DNA from: Lachnospiraceae bacterium M18-1
GTDB taxonomy: Bacteria; Bacillota; Clostridia; Lachnospirales; Lachnospiraceae
Assembly: GCA_000403295.2 (NCBI GenBank)
Contig: KE159611.1
Coordinates: 129,456-193,455, forward strand
DNA length: 64,000 nt
Direction: 5' to 3'
Shown here: piece after piece, positions 44,887-55,000 of the stretch
Position numbering within the stretch: position 1 is the stretch's first letter
How the letters are laid out: each line of letters starts with the position of its first letter
Translations under genes and position numbers: made by a program
Notes under the pieces: generated by a model
Told to the model about the DNA's origin: nothing
Database searches by the model: none
What the model saw: only the letters and a program-made list of their open reading frames with translations

Positions 44887-46155
44887 CTATTCTGCTATAG
44901 TCGAGAATATCAACGGATATTTTGCAATGTTCTTTAATTTGCACTCATAAACCACATCTTCTGCCTTTTGCATGATATCTTCCAGGGTAAGCTCGTTCTC
45001 TTTTCCCATGATCTCCAGGACACCGTAGCTGAAGCTGCACTGGTACTTTCTGTAGACTTCCTCCTGAAATTCCTTCAGGATCTCGGCCAGCTTCCTGTTG
45101 ATCAGTTCCGCCATATTGCCGGAAAGGATAACGCAGAACTCATCCCCGCCGATCCGGGTAAACGTATCGCCGCCGCGGAAATTCTTCTTGACAATCTCCA
45201 CGAAGTTCTGGATATATACGTCTCCTTCGTGATGTCCAAATGTCTCATTTACATATTCCAATCCGTCAAGCTGCAGATAGCAGAGTGTCGCCTCCAGCTC
45301 ATCGCGCAGGACGATTCCCATATACTCCTCAAAGAATCGGCGGTTCTTGGCTCCTGTCAGAGGATCGTGGTAAGCTTCACTGTCCAGATTGCGGGCATTG
45401 CGCTTTTCGTCTGTGATATCGATCACGACATGAACAAAGGAGGAGCGCTCTTTCCACTCCATCGGAAAAGATGTGACACGGTAGGATGTACCGGCCTCAC
45501 CGTCCATCTCCCATACCTTGTACTGCTCCCTGCCGTCCCAGTTCAGCAAATCGGAATGGAAGGAAAGACGGCGTTTGCAGGTCTGACAGAAGGAACCGTC
45601 AACCCCTCCTAACTGCTTCCTCTTATTACAGTATATGATTTCCTTGCTGTCCTTATCTACAACCAGAAGCCATTCCTTGCGCCTGCTCAGCATCTCGATC
45701 AAAAATTCATTGTAGCCTTCTATCATCTCTGCCCGGCGCTCTGCCTTCTCCGCAACTTCCTTAAGCTGTTCTTCCCTCTCCTTAAGCTGCTTGGTCATCT
45801 CATTAAAGGCGTCGGAAAAATCTCCCAGAAAAGCTACATGCTGAGAATAGTCTCCCTTTGTGACCTGCTGCGCCTGCCATGTAAGATGGTTCAGATTCGC
45901 ATGGAGGTTCTTCAGATTCTCACAAAGGAAATTATATTCTTTCGGAAATTCCACGGACAGGTTTCCCTTCGAAAGTTCCGCAGAATATGCAACCAGTTCG
46001 TTTACCGCATTCTGCATGATCTGAAGCCCCCGTCCCAGATCCTTAAAGGGCTCACTCAATTTACTGACTTCAAAATTCTCAATCCAAGAATCATAAAGGA
46101 TCCCCCTCATATATTCAAATAAAAGCTCGCAGTCCTTATTCGTGTCTGCACTCAA
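44887..46155 (-). CDS. Diguanylate cyclase with HAMP-like and PAS-like input
   Basis: A 422-residue soluble protein. A helical region resembling cytoplasmic HAMP segments (about 50-125) is followed by a coiled coil, a PAS-like part containing FCQTCKRRL with two Cys (about 185-195), and a GGDEF domain with intact RIGGDEFCVI (about 340). It should make c-di-GMP. The start is chosen as TTG at 46155, since AAGGAGG lies 8 nt before it; the ATG at 46176 overlaps the previous gene and has no ribosome site. Coupled to the V4R gene. Confidence 0.88.
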   Translation of the reverse strand: MSADTNKDCELLFEYMRGILYDSWIENFEVSKLSEPFKDLGRGLQIMQNAVNELVAYSAELSKGNLSVEFPKEYNFLCENLKNLHANLNHLTWQAQQVTKGDYSQHVAFLGDFSDAFNEMTKQLKEREEQLKEVAEKAERRAEMIEGYNEFLIEMLSRRKEWLLVVDKDSKEIIYCNKRKQLGGVDGSFCQTCKRRLSFHSDLLNWDGREQYKVWEMDGEAGTSYRVTSFPMEWKERSSFVHVVIDITDEKRNARNLDSEAYHDPLTGAKNRRFFEEYMGIVLRDELEATLCYLQLDGLEYVNETFGHHEGDVYIQNFVEIVKKNFRGGDTFTRIGGDEFCVILSGNMAELINRKLAEILKEFQEEVYRKYQCSFSYGVLEIMGKENELTLEDIMQKAEDVVYECKLKNIAKYPLIFSTIAE

Positions 46156-46168
46156 GACTATGTCCTCC

Positions 46169-46708
46169 TTATTCATCGATATCTGCCCGGAACCGACATA
46201 CCCTGTCGCCGGTCGCCCAACAGTTTACTTCCGTCGCATTGTACGGCTTCCCCGTATACGAGGTAAGAACCCCTGCTAAAAATCCCTCGTCATAATTACA
46301 TACTGTCTCCCCGAGAAGCGGCAGTCCGGAACAATCGGCATCCTCAGAAACCGTAAGGACCATTTTCCCCGTCTCCTCATCAAACTTCTCAATCCGGAGG
46401 ACACCCATCTTAAATTCTTCCAGCCGCTTCTGAAGCTGTGCAGTAAATTCGGACAATTCCAAAGATGAGTCCAGATATTTTTCTGCAAAATATGTCCCGG
46501 CCCGATAGCCCGCACTCCGGAAAATATCAATCTGCTCTTCTTTTCCAAGCCTTGAAGTCAATTCTTCGCGAATAGAATATTCCAAAAGCCTGTATACAGC
46601 AACCGGAAGCTCCGTTCCCAGGTTCTCCCTGCCGTTTTCCTGTGCCTCCATATAATCCGTAAGAGAAAGCGTTTTCCTGTTTTTCAAAAAAATATTGTCT
46701 TCCATCAT
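46169..46708 (-). CDS. V4R-domain sensor protein
   Basis: A 179-residue protein with a V4R (4-vinyl reductase type) fold: LLEYSIREELTSRLGKEEQI, SAGYRAGTYFAEKYL, then the conserved end CWATGDRVCRFRADI with two Cys. Such domains bind small ligands or metal and are often N-terminal to regulators. Here it stands alone and sits just ahead of the diguanylate cyclase, so it may sense a signal for that enzyme. AAGGGAAAC before the ATG. Confidence 0.85.
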   Translation of the reverse strand: MMEDNIFLKNRKTLSLTDYMEAQENGRENLGTELPVAVYRLLEYSIREELTSRLGKEEQIDIFRSAGYRAGTYFAEKYLDSSLELSEFTAQLQKRLEEFKMGVLRIEKFDEETGKMVLTVSEDADCSGLPLLGETVCNYDEGFLAGVLTSYTGKPYNATEVNCWATGDRVCRFRADIDE

Positions 46709-46848
46709 GTTTCCCTTTCTGCATTATCAAATGACTGCCGCATCCCGTTCCGTCCGCCAGATGCACCAGTCCTATTTTATTATAACGTATTCCCCCTGCT
46801 TTGCCAACATTCTTTTTTATACTTGGAAATCCGGCGTCCGTCTCGTGT

Positions 46849-46995
46849 ATTACTATTCACACCCTCACCGGGTGCTCACAGCAATGAATCCGGCCCATTG
46901 AAAAGTCGCCTGGCGGCGAGGGGCTGGATGCACGCTCCATCACTGAATTGGCCGGATGCCGTGCAGCAAATGCCCGGCACCGCGTGAACAGTAAC
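46849..46995. repeat. MITE-like element, copy 2 (147 bp)
   Basis: Left end ATTACTATTCACAC, right end GCGTGAACAGTAAC: the inverted repeats are slightly decayed. Inside, the hairpins keep pairing although bases differ from the other copies (CACCCTCACCGGGTG; CGCCTGGCGGCG; GGCCC with GGGCT). No clear target duplication is seen. It lies between the V4R gene and the receiver gene; the remaining 46709-46848 holds no supported gene. Confidence 0.85.
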
Positions 46996-47005
46996 CGTCG
47001 TCTCA

Positions 47006-47365
47006 CTACTGCTGCAGTTCCTGGGCAACCCGCTTCATCAGCTCCTGCGGCATAAACGGCTTTTTCAGATAATTCACTGCCCCCAGCTTGATCGCGCTCA
47101 TGACATCATCCTCGTCTCCCGATGCAGTCAGGAAGATCACAGGGATATTGATGGAGCTCTTCTTCATACGCTCAAAGACCTCCATCCCGTTCATCTTCGG
47201 CATTTCTATATCAAGAAGGACCAGATCGACCTTCTCATTCTTCAGCTTATCAAGCGCTTCTATTCCTGATTCCGCAAGAAGTACCTCGTAATACTTCCCC
47301 AGGATCATTTTCGTCCTTACCAGATTCATCGAATCATCATCTACTACCAAAATACGTCTCTGCAT
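47006..47365 (-). CDS. Single-domain response regulator (receiver only)
   Basis: A 119-residue receiver. ILVVDDDSMNL holds the acidic pair, VDLVLLDIEMPKMNGMEVF the phosphorylated Asp (about residue 51), TASGDE the Thr/Ser switch and LKKPFMP the Lys. There is no output domain, so it works by protein contact, perhaps with the cyclase genes nearby. Start at 47365 follows GGGAGGCGG. Confidence 0.93.
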   Translation of the reverse strand: MQRRILVVDDDSMNLVRTKMILGKYYEVLLAESGIEALDKLKNEKVDLVLLDIEMPKMNGMEVFERMKKSSINIPVIFLTASGDEDDVMSAIKLGAVNYLKKPFMPQELMKRVAQELQQ

Positions 47366-47626
47366 ACAACCGCCTCCCTGTTTTATTGTCGGGGACTTCC
47401 CCAAACTCCGTAATTTTTATTGTAAAGCAGAATCTCAATAAAATCAAGCCTGAAAGCACTACTGCAGCTCTGACGCTTAAATTTATTTTTTTCTTCCAGG
47501 CTATGAAAATTTCATATCTTCCACAGCCTTTTCTTAGTATTATGGATTCCAGGAAACAGTATTCCCTTGGTTTCCTCTATTCAATTTCCAGCTTCCTTTT
47601 GAATCCCCCCTTCCTTCGAGACCTGT
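47366..47626. other. Intergenic region without a supported gene
   Basis: A/T-rich, 261 bp between the receiver gene and the transposase stop. The left edge of the insertion sequence must lie here, but I could not find a convincing terminal inverted repeat. Confidence 0.5.
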
Positions 47627-49003
47627 CTATTGTAATCGGATCTGTATGTTCTTTTTTATTCCAATGTATTCTTTCAACCTGACAGCCTGAAAGGATTCCA
47701 GTATCTTCTGATGCTTTTGTTCCATACTCAGATGCATCCCTTCCCACAATCTTCCCCATGTCTCCATTATCTGTGCAATCATGTGCCCGATCTGGATCAG
47801 GTAATAATGGTTTTTGATCCCCTGGTAGTTTTTACTGAACAAGTGCTTCAAATAATATCCCTGATTCTTTTGCGTATTAAACCCTTCATTTTCTATTTTC
47901 CAGCGCATCCGCCCCTTCTCCACCAGATCGCATACATTCTTTTTTCTCACCGGCAGACTTGTCAAAAAACAGAACGACTTTTTTTCCTCACGTTCGATTT
48001 TGCACATCCCTCTTTTTATGGTCCGTTTCAGTTCCTCACCATACTCCATCAAATTGATTTTACATCCGTTATAGTCAATCTCATTTACATAATCATACCA
48101 GTATCGGCCATTTTTTATTTTCGTTTCCTTTCGGTTCTTTTCCAAGTCTTTCAGTTTTCTATATTCCTTTCCTACTGTCGGGATACTTCCCTCCTTAAAT
48201 CGGATCAGATACTGCCACCGGTATTCCCCGCATTTCCGGAAAAATGGCTCACATGCATACAGGCTGTCCGCACATAGGCAGATATTTAATCTTGGAAACT
48301 GCTTCTTCAGCTTTTCCATCAGTCTCACACCTGCTTTCCTTTCGCAGTCCTGCTTGTCCATCTCTTTCCCATCATTTTCCACAAATTCGGTCATAATACT
48401 TACTACAATCTTGGGATGCAATACCAACTTTGCCTCCAGGACATAGTAATAATTCTCGCGGTATTCTTCCGGCTTGCCTTTGTGATGGATCCGGTACATG
48501 CATTTCGGATCCAGCGGCTTACGGCTGCTGTGTAACTGGGTCCCGTCTAAAATGATCTGCCAGTGTTTCTCTCCAATTCGCGCCCCTTGGAACGCCTTGC
48601 TCCGCAGCAGGCGGTACACCAGTTTCCAAATGACTTCCTGCAGAGATTCCGGCTCCAATTTTTCCAGATACCGGTTGATGGTCTCCCAGTAAGGGAGCTC
48701 GCGGACGGTTTCTTCCTCTGCGCATAGTTCCCAGATATTTTCAATCATGAGATCCGAATTGAATTCTTCACTTGTTTTTCTCATACTGCTGATGTAAAAT
48801 ATAGAAGAAAGGATACGGGTCATTAGGAGCACGGCAGACGGATAGGTAATATAGCTTTGGTTTCTGGGATCCGGCAGTTTTTTCAGCAGTGGCACCAGAT
48901 CCGGGAAGTAGTGCCGGATCAGTTTTGAGAGTTCACATGCAAGCCGGAGTTTCTGTAAGTTTTCCCGGGTTTCTTTTCTCGTAACCGCTATTCTCTTTTC
49001 ATG
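47627..49003 (-). pseudogene. DDE-type transposase (IS4-like) with frameshift at codon 2-3
   Basis: The main frame (stop at 47627) is intact and extends upstream without a stop to about 49000. ATG at 49001-49003 has a perfect AAGGAGG but runs into TAG after MKRE. Adding one A to the run at 48997-49000 would give MKKRIAVTRKETRENLQKLR and join the frames. Internal GTG at 48895 gives 422 residues but loses a natural-looking N-terminus. Transposase motifs: WQIILDGTQLHSSRKPLD, LCADSLYACEPFFRKC and the late YYLIQIGHMIAQI region; the DDE triad is plausible. Element ends not found. Confidence 0.75.
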
Positions 49004-49625
49004 TAAAAAACCTCCTTCTTTTATGGGTGAAGATATGTTGTTGGGTTAATTACATTATCTCTCATTTTTCCATAAAATGGGAGGTTTTTTTATGATTTCC
49101 TACCTTTTTGTGATTTTAGCCAAAGTCATCAGATAATTTCTGCGTTTCTTCTATTATAATATACACAATACCCATAGAACACTCTGGTATTGGGGCCGAA
49201 AACCACCCGATTCGGATTTCTTTTTTCCGGAATTGCGCGTCAGACGGATATCTCATTAAAACTTAAAGTACGCCTGATCCGTAAAGAAACTTTTCCATAG
49301 ATCATTTGGGAATGTCTGACAATCAATGACAGTAGCAGACCATATCCCCTGTTTCGAATGCTATCCTAAATGAAAATGGGGATTCCCTTTATCCAGATGA
49401 ATGATTTGTCCCATGTTTGATCTCCCTTGCCGGAACAGATGCTTTTTAAGTGAGCAACATATGAAACAGCCCCTGGTGTTTCATGGCTCATCTTTTTGTT
49501 CCATCCAACAGCTCTTTTATCCTGAGTGCGAAGAAAAAATTTCCCGCCTCTTTACCAAACCGTCTTAATGTCTTTAAATTACGTATGATTTCAAAACAAA
49601 AAATATTTAAGCGTCGGAGCTGGCA
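49004..49625. other. Intergenic stretch with long hairpin and decayed coding traces
   Basis: 49006-49027 (AAAAAACCTCC..TTTTATG) and 49071-49092 form an imperfect inverted repeat that brackets the leader of the transposase gene. Farther on, short open frames on the minus strand (for example MGQIIHLDKGNPHFHLG from 49413, with AAGGGAG in front) stop early. It looks like decayed DNA; no protein is recognised. Confidence 0.5.
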
Positions 49626-50600
49626 CTACTGTAAGCAGGAATATCCCCCTTTCCGGTACTCCTTCGGGCTGACTCCATATCGTTCTTTGAACTTCCGGTA
49701 AAAATAACTCGTATTATCATACCCCACGGACTCTATGATATCCGCAGTGGACAGCCGGCTGCTGGCGAGCAGATAAGCCGCCTGGCTCATCCGTTTTGCC
49801 TGGAGGAGTTCCTTGTAAGTCTTTCCGGTACGTTTCCTGATCTCCCGGCTGAGCCAGTACAGATCATAATTCATGCTCTCTGCCAGTTCGGAAAGACTGC
49901 CATCCTTATAGTGTTCCTCGATATAATTCAGTACATTTCCGGTCAGCTCCGTATCAAAGCGCGAGCTTCCGGTCTCCATCTTATCCATATAATTCAATAG
50001 CTGCAGCAGAAGCAGCCCCATGGTGATCTGGTTGCAGCTGCGTTTATTTCCCATGCCGTAAAAGATCGTCCAGACCATATTCTCCACCAGATTCTGGATC
50101 GGCAGGACATCCGCCACATGGAAATACAGATATGAAGTCTGCTCATTTTTGCCGCACAGCGTCCCAACCAGAAATTCCCTTAGCGTATTTTCCTCTGTTC
50201 CCATCATGGAAAAGGCCATGTTGAAAAACTCCGGCAGGATGATAAAATTCACTGCAATATCGTTTTCCCCGGCAGGCAGGATCTCCTGCTCCGAATTTTG
50301 ATTCAGGAACAAAAGGTCGCCTGGCTCCAGAACGACCTCATTCCCGTCGATATAATGCGTTGTAGTCCCCTGGCACATGTAGATCACTTCCACATAATTG
50401 TGCCGGTGCCTGGGAAATTTTACAAAGCGGGTATGAGGCCTCACCTCGATCAGCTTTCCCCGTTTCAACAGCTTCTCACTGTCTACGATCAGTTCCTTTT
50501 TCTCCGTGTAAAGCTGCTGGTCGATTCCCTGGCGTCCGTCCAATATATTCTGCTCTTCTTCCGTGATTACTGATAATTCTTTGATCAAATCCTGATGCAT
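49626..50600 (-). CDS. AraC-family transcriptional regulator
   Basis: A 324-residue regulator. A cupin-like sensing domain (about 40-130: FPRHRHNYVEVIYMCQGTTT, LEPGDLLFLN) is joined to two helix-turn-helix units (about 215-320: LSELAESMNYDLYWLSREI and IIESVGYDNTSYFYRKFKER). The family senses sugars or other metabolites; rhaBA lie 5 kb away, so rhamnose is possible but not shown. GGAG lies ahead of the ATG. Confidence 0.93.
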   Translation of the reverse strand: MHQDLIKELSVITEEEQNILDGRQGIDQQLYTEKKELIVDSEKLLKRGKLIEVRPHTRFVKFPRHRHNYVEVIYMCQGTTTHYIDGNEVVLEPGDLLFLNQNSEQEILPAGENDIAVNFIILPEFFNMAFSMMGTEENTLREFLVGTLCGKNEQTSYLYFHVADVLPIQNLVENMVWTIFYGMGNKRSCNQITMGLLLLQLLNYMDKMETGSSRFDTELTGNVLNYIEEHYKDGSLSELAESMNYDLYWLSREIRKRTGKTYKELLQAKRMSQAAYLLASSRLSTADIIESVGYDNTSYFYRKFKERYGVSPKEYRKGGYSCLQ

Positions 50601-50642
50601 AGCCTTTGCTCCGTTGCTGCTCTTTTCAAATGTCCCCGTGGA

Positions 50643-51434
50643 TCAGCCTTCCAGCCGCTGCACGATTTCCTCCGTCAACTCCATATATTCCTTCGCGCTG
50701 CGGCTGTTTTTCTTATAGGCCATGATGGGCACGTGGTTGTCCTGGGACCATTCCACCCCGCTGTCCACCCGGATATAGGTGTCAAATACTTTCACCCCGT
50801 CCAGTTCCTTCAGCGTATCCAATGTCTGCCGGAAATAGCTTTTCCGGGTGTCTACCTTCGTGATCACCACACCGCCGGTCTTAAGCTCCGGAGCGATCTG
50901 CCGGACCTCCCCCAGAAATTCAAACATATTTGCCAGGCCGAACATTCCCCATGGGCTGGACTCCACCGGGATGATCACCGCGTCCGAAGCGCACAGTATA
51001 TTCATTACCCATCCGCCCAGGGTGGGAGGGGCGTCGATCAGGATATAGTCATAAACTTTGGAAGCAACGATATCTGCCAGACATTTTTTCAGGATATATT
51101 CCCTCTGCCATTTGGTAAACAGCTCATATTCGATGGAGCACATCAGCGTAGAAGAGGGGATCAGGTCCAGGTTTTCAAAGGGCGAATGCACAATAAAATC
51201 CGTCAGGTCGGATTGTCTGCGGATTCCTTCATAAAGATTCTTTTCGCTGCGCGCAAAGTCCAGCACCTGATCTTCCTCGAACAGGGACAGCGACAGGTTG
51301 AGCTGCATATCGCCGTCCACTAGAAGCACCGTTTTCCCAAGAATGGACAGCCCGTACCCTACATTGGAGCATGTAGTAGATTTCCCGCTGCCCCCCTTAT
51401 TATTCGCAAAGCAGATTACCTTCGTGCCGCTCAT
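50643..51434 (-). CDS. ParA/Soj-family ATPase
   Basis: A 263-residue P-loop ATPase with the deviant Walker A KGGSGKSTTC (about residues 14-23), VDGDMQLNLSLSLF and DYILIDAPPTLGGWVMN. It resembles chromosomal Soj or plasmid ParA but no parB gene follows it. The start MSGTKVICFANNKGG at 51434 has GAGGAGGGGGG upstream; it overlaps the HD gene as ATGA. ParA-like proteins also place cell-surface or signalling complexes. Role here open. Confidence 0.9.
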   Translation of the reverse strand: MSGTKVICFANNKGGSGKSTTCSNVGYGLSILGKTVLLVDGDMQLNLSLSLFEEDQVLDFARSEKNLYEGIRRQSDLTDFIVHSPFENLDLIPSSTLMCSIEYELFTKWQREYILKKCLADIVASKVYDYILIDAPPTLGGWVMNILCASDAVIIPVESSPWGMFGLANMFEFLGEVRQIAPELKTGGVVITKVDTRKSYFRQTLDTLKELDGVKVFDTYIRVDSGVEWSQDNHVPIMAYKKNSRSAKEYMELTEEIVQRLEG

Positions 51435-52021
51435 TTGACCCCCCTCCTCTTCTTCTCTTCTTTCCATTCCAGAGATGCGGGCGCATCTCCGAAATGTTTT
51501 TTCACCAGAGTACAGTATTCCCGGAAGGCTGGGACATCCCGGAAATCTTCCTGCAGGGCTTCCATGACCCCTTTGTAATACCAGCCGATCGCATGCTTGC
51601 TGTGCATCCTGAACTGCATCCACAGATTTTCCCCCAGAACAGGATAGTCCCGGTCGATGTCCCGCATATTCGACAGCTTGTCTGCCAGAGCGATCATCTG
51701 CAACTCCCTGGATTCTGTTTTTAAATGCTGTATCGTCGTGCTTTTCCGTTCCTCCCAGGTTTTGGATTTGTCCTCGCTTTCCCCTGCGACAAGAGCAGCC
51801 ACCCGTTCTCCAAAACGGCTGCGGAGGATTTCTTCCGTCACCCCCGTACAGTCCTCGATCGTATCATGCAGGACGGCGGCGCAGAGCACCTCTTCATCCG
51901 ATGTCATGGCTCTGACGATTTCCGCCACCTCGATCGGGTGGACGATGTATGGTTTCTTTGTTCCTTTACGTACTTGCCCTTCATGCGCCTTCGTTGCAAA
52001 CTCAACTGCCTCCTGAAACAT
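51431..52021 (-). CDS. HD-domain (p)ppGpp hydrolase-like protein (SpoT/MESH1 type)
   Basis: A 196-residue protein matching the hydrolase half of RelA/SpoT: AVEFATKAHEGQVRKGTKKP, YIVHPIEVAEIV, AAVLHDTIEDC (HD pair) and LADKLSNMRDI. There is no synthetase domain, so it should only remove alarmone or a related nucleotide. GGGAGG precedes the ATG. Its stop overlaps the ParA start, an unusual fixed pair. Confidence 0.9.
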   Translation of the reverse strand: MFQEAVEFATKAHEGQVRKGTKKPYIVHPIEVAEIVRAMTSDEEVLCAAVLHDTIEDCTGVTEEILRSRFGERVAALVAGESEDKSKTWEERKSTTIQHLKTESRELQMIALADKLSNMRDIDRDYPVLGENLWMQFRMHSKHAIGWYYKGVMEALQEDFRDVPAFREYCTLVKKHFGDAPASLEWKEEKKRRGVK

Positions 52022-52039
52022 ATCCCGGACCTCCCTTAT

Positions 52040-55000
52040 TTACTCCTTGTCCTCGTAGATTCCTTCTATGTAGTCCTCTAAGTCTTCTTCCATTCCCTCT
52101 TTCAGTCTTGCCTTTTCCTTCTTTCGGAACAATCCGTATATACAGGGCACTACGAACAGGGTCAGCAGCGTCCCGTAAGTCAGTCCGCCGATGGTCACTA
52201 CAGCCATAGGCTGTACCATATCCGCCCCGGAGCCGACTCCCAGTGCCATAGTAGACAGTCCCAGAATCGTGGTCAGCGCCGTCATAACAATGGGCCGGAG
52301 CCTTGTCCTTCCGGCTTCCACCAAAGCCTCCGTCATTTCATATCCCGATGATATCAGCTGATTTGTATAATCAATAAATACGATTCCATTATTGACAATG
52401 ATCCCAGAAAGCATGACAAATCCGATCATGGCGATCACGCTCATCAGGCTTCCGGACACCAGCAGTCCCAAAAATCCCCCGGTAAATGCCAGCGGCACGG
52501 TAAACATAACGATAAACGGGGAGCGCAGCGACTGGAACTGCGCCACCATGATCAGATACATAAACACAACAGCCAGAGCCAGCATTTTCAATAATTCGAT
52601 CATGGTCTCCCGGATGGTCTCGTCTTCCCCTGTCATCTTCACCGTATACCCATCCGGAATCCGGTACTTGTTCAGTTCCTTCTGGATCCGGTTGCTGACT
52701 AGCCCTATGTTGTCGTCCTCCGACACCTCGGCGCTGACATTGATATACCGGCTCTGCGCATCCCTGGAAATAGCCTGCAGTCCTTCTCCGTCCTCAAAGG
52801 CCGCCACATCTTTGAGGGACAGCTTTTCCGTGGTGCCATCCTCCTTTTTCACATTCAAAACCAAATTTTGGATATCCTCCCTGGTCAGTTCCTGGTTCTT
52901 CTGCTCCGCCACTACGATCCCGATGGTGGTGGTATCCATCTCCAGATTGGTGACAGAAGCCTGATCCTTCAGCTTTGCCGCCAGCTCCTGGTAAACCTGG
53001 GCCACCGTCAGGTTGTGGGCAATGGCTTTTGCCTTGTCCACCACGACCCGTAGTTCTCTAGTGACTTCCTCCATGCCGTCGGACACGTTCAGCGTCCCTT
53101 TTACATTGGACACGATCTCCGCCACTTCTCCGGCGATCTTCTGCAGGGTATCCAGCTCATTTCCCTTGATCTGAACGGAAATGCCTGAGCTTCCCAGAGC
53201 GCTCATATCCATATTAGACATGCTTACTTCAATCTCCAGTCCCTGATCCTGCGCCGCTTTTTCCAGTTCCTTTTTCAGCTTCTTGTCGGACATGGTGCGT
53301 TCCCCGCTGACCAGGGCATAGAACTGCACTTCATTGGAAGAAGATGAACCGAACCCAAGTCCCCCGGAGCTGCCTGCCATTCCGCCCACATCCTCCACAT
53401 CAGCGATTTCCCTGATCTGTTCGGCAAATGCGTCCGCAGCCCGGGCCGTTTCCGTCAGCGGAGTTCCATCCGGCGTGGATATGCTCATGCTGATCTCCGT
53501 GCTCTGCATGGAAGGCATGAACTGAGTCCCCCTGGCGAGCAGCAGCGCGCCGCTCAAGAGAAACAGAACCAGCGAACCTGCAAGTACGATGATTTTTCCT
53601 TTCAATGCGATCCGAAGCAGCCTTTCATAGATATTCTGAATCCGAGCATAAAGCCTGGTCTCCTTCTGCTGGGTCTTCCGCAGGAGCCCGGCGGACATCA
53701 TCGGCACCAGACTCAGCGCCACCACGAGGCTTGCCAGCAGGGAATAGGCGATGGTCAGCCCCATATCCACAAACAGCTGCCTTGCGATACCTTCCGTAAA
53801 TACAATGGGCAGAAATACACAGACTGTCGTCAGAGTGGAGGCCGCAATGGCGCCCGCCACCTCTTTCGCCCCCTCGACCGCCGCTTTTTTGGCTGACGCC
53901 CCTTCTTCATTGCGCATCCGGTAAATGTTTTCGATCACCACAATGGAGTTATCCACCAGCATCCCCACGCCCAGAGCCAGCCCCGACAGGGAGATAACGT
54001 TCATCGTCACCCCGCTGAAATACATCAGTACAATGGCCGTCAGGATACTGATCGGAATCGAGCAGGCAATGACAAAGGTGGGCCGGATGTCACGCAGAAA
54101 TACCAACAGAATCAGAATTGCTAGCACTGCGCCGAACACCAGATTCTGCAGCACGGATCCGATCACCATATCAATGTAGACACCCTGGTTCATCAGCACA
54201 ACGGTATGAACAGCCTTGTTCTTTTTCTGGATCTGGTCCAGCCTGTCCAGTACGCGGTCCGTGACGTCTCCGGTGGAATATCCTGTCTGCTTCTGGATCT
54301 GGAACAGGATTCCATTCTCCCCATTGATCTTGGCGTAGGTTTCGTCCGAATTGTCCTTCCGCTCCACATCCGCAATGTCGGAGAGCCGGATTGGTTTGAT
54401 TCCTTCCCGCTCCACCAGTACAACCTTGCGCAGTTCTTCTATAGAAGAAAATTTATCGCCTACGCGGATGAGGTAATCGATCCCGTCCTCTTTCACATAG
54501 CCTGCCGGCATGTTGAAGTTCTGTGCCGCGAGCAGGGTCTGCACGGTCTCCGCAGTCAGCATGGCCTCCATATCTGCGGCGGCGCTTGCAGTATCCTTTG
54601 CCTTTTTGAGTTCCTCCTCCTGAGCTTTGATGGCGGATTCTCCCACCGCAAGCTGGGCGGAAACACTGCTCATCTCCAGAGCTGCGGTCAGCTGAGCCGC
54701 TCCCAGCTGGGCGCGTGCCTGCGCCAATGTCAAGGTTCCCGCATTCAGCTGCTCTTCCGCCTGATCCAGCATGGTCTGGGCCGTATCCAGCTCCGCCTGC
54801 TTATCCGTAATGATCTGGCGGTTTGCGGAAATCTGTTCCAGCCCTTCGTTGATCCTGCCCATGGTGGAGTCGTACTGGTCCAGCAGTGCAAGCTGGGAGG
54901 CCAGGGCTGCCTGAGTGAGCTGAAGCCGGGCCAGCTTCTCCAGGTCGGTACTGTCCGGTACGGAAATATCGGGAATACCTACGCCCGGCGGGATAATCTC

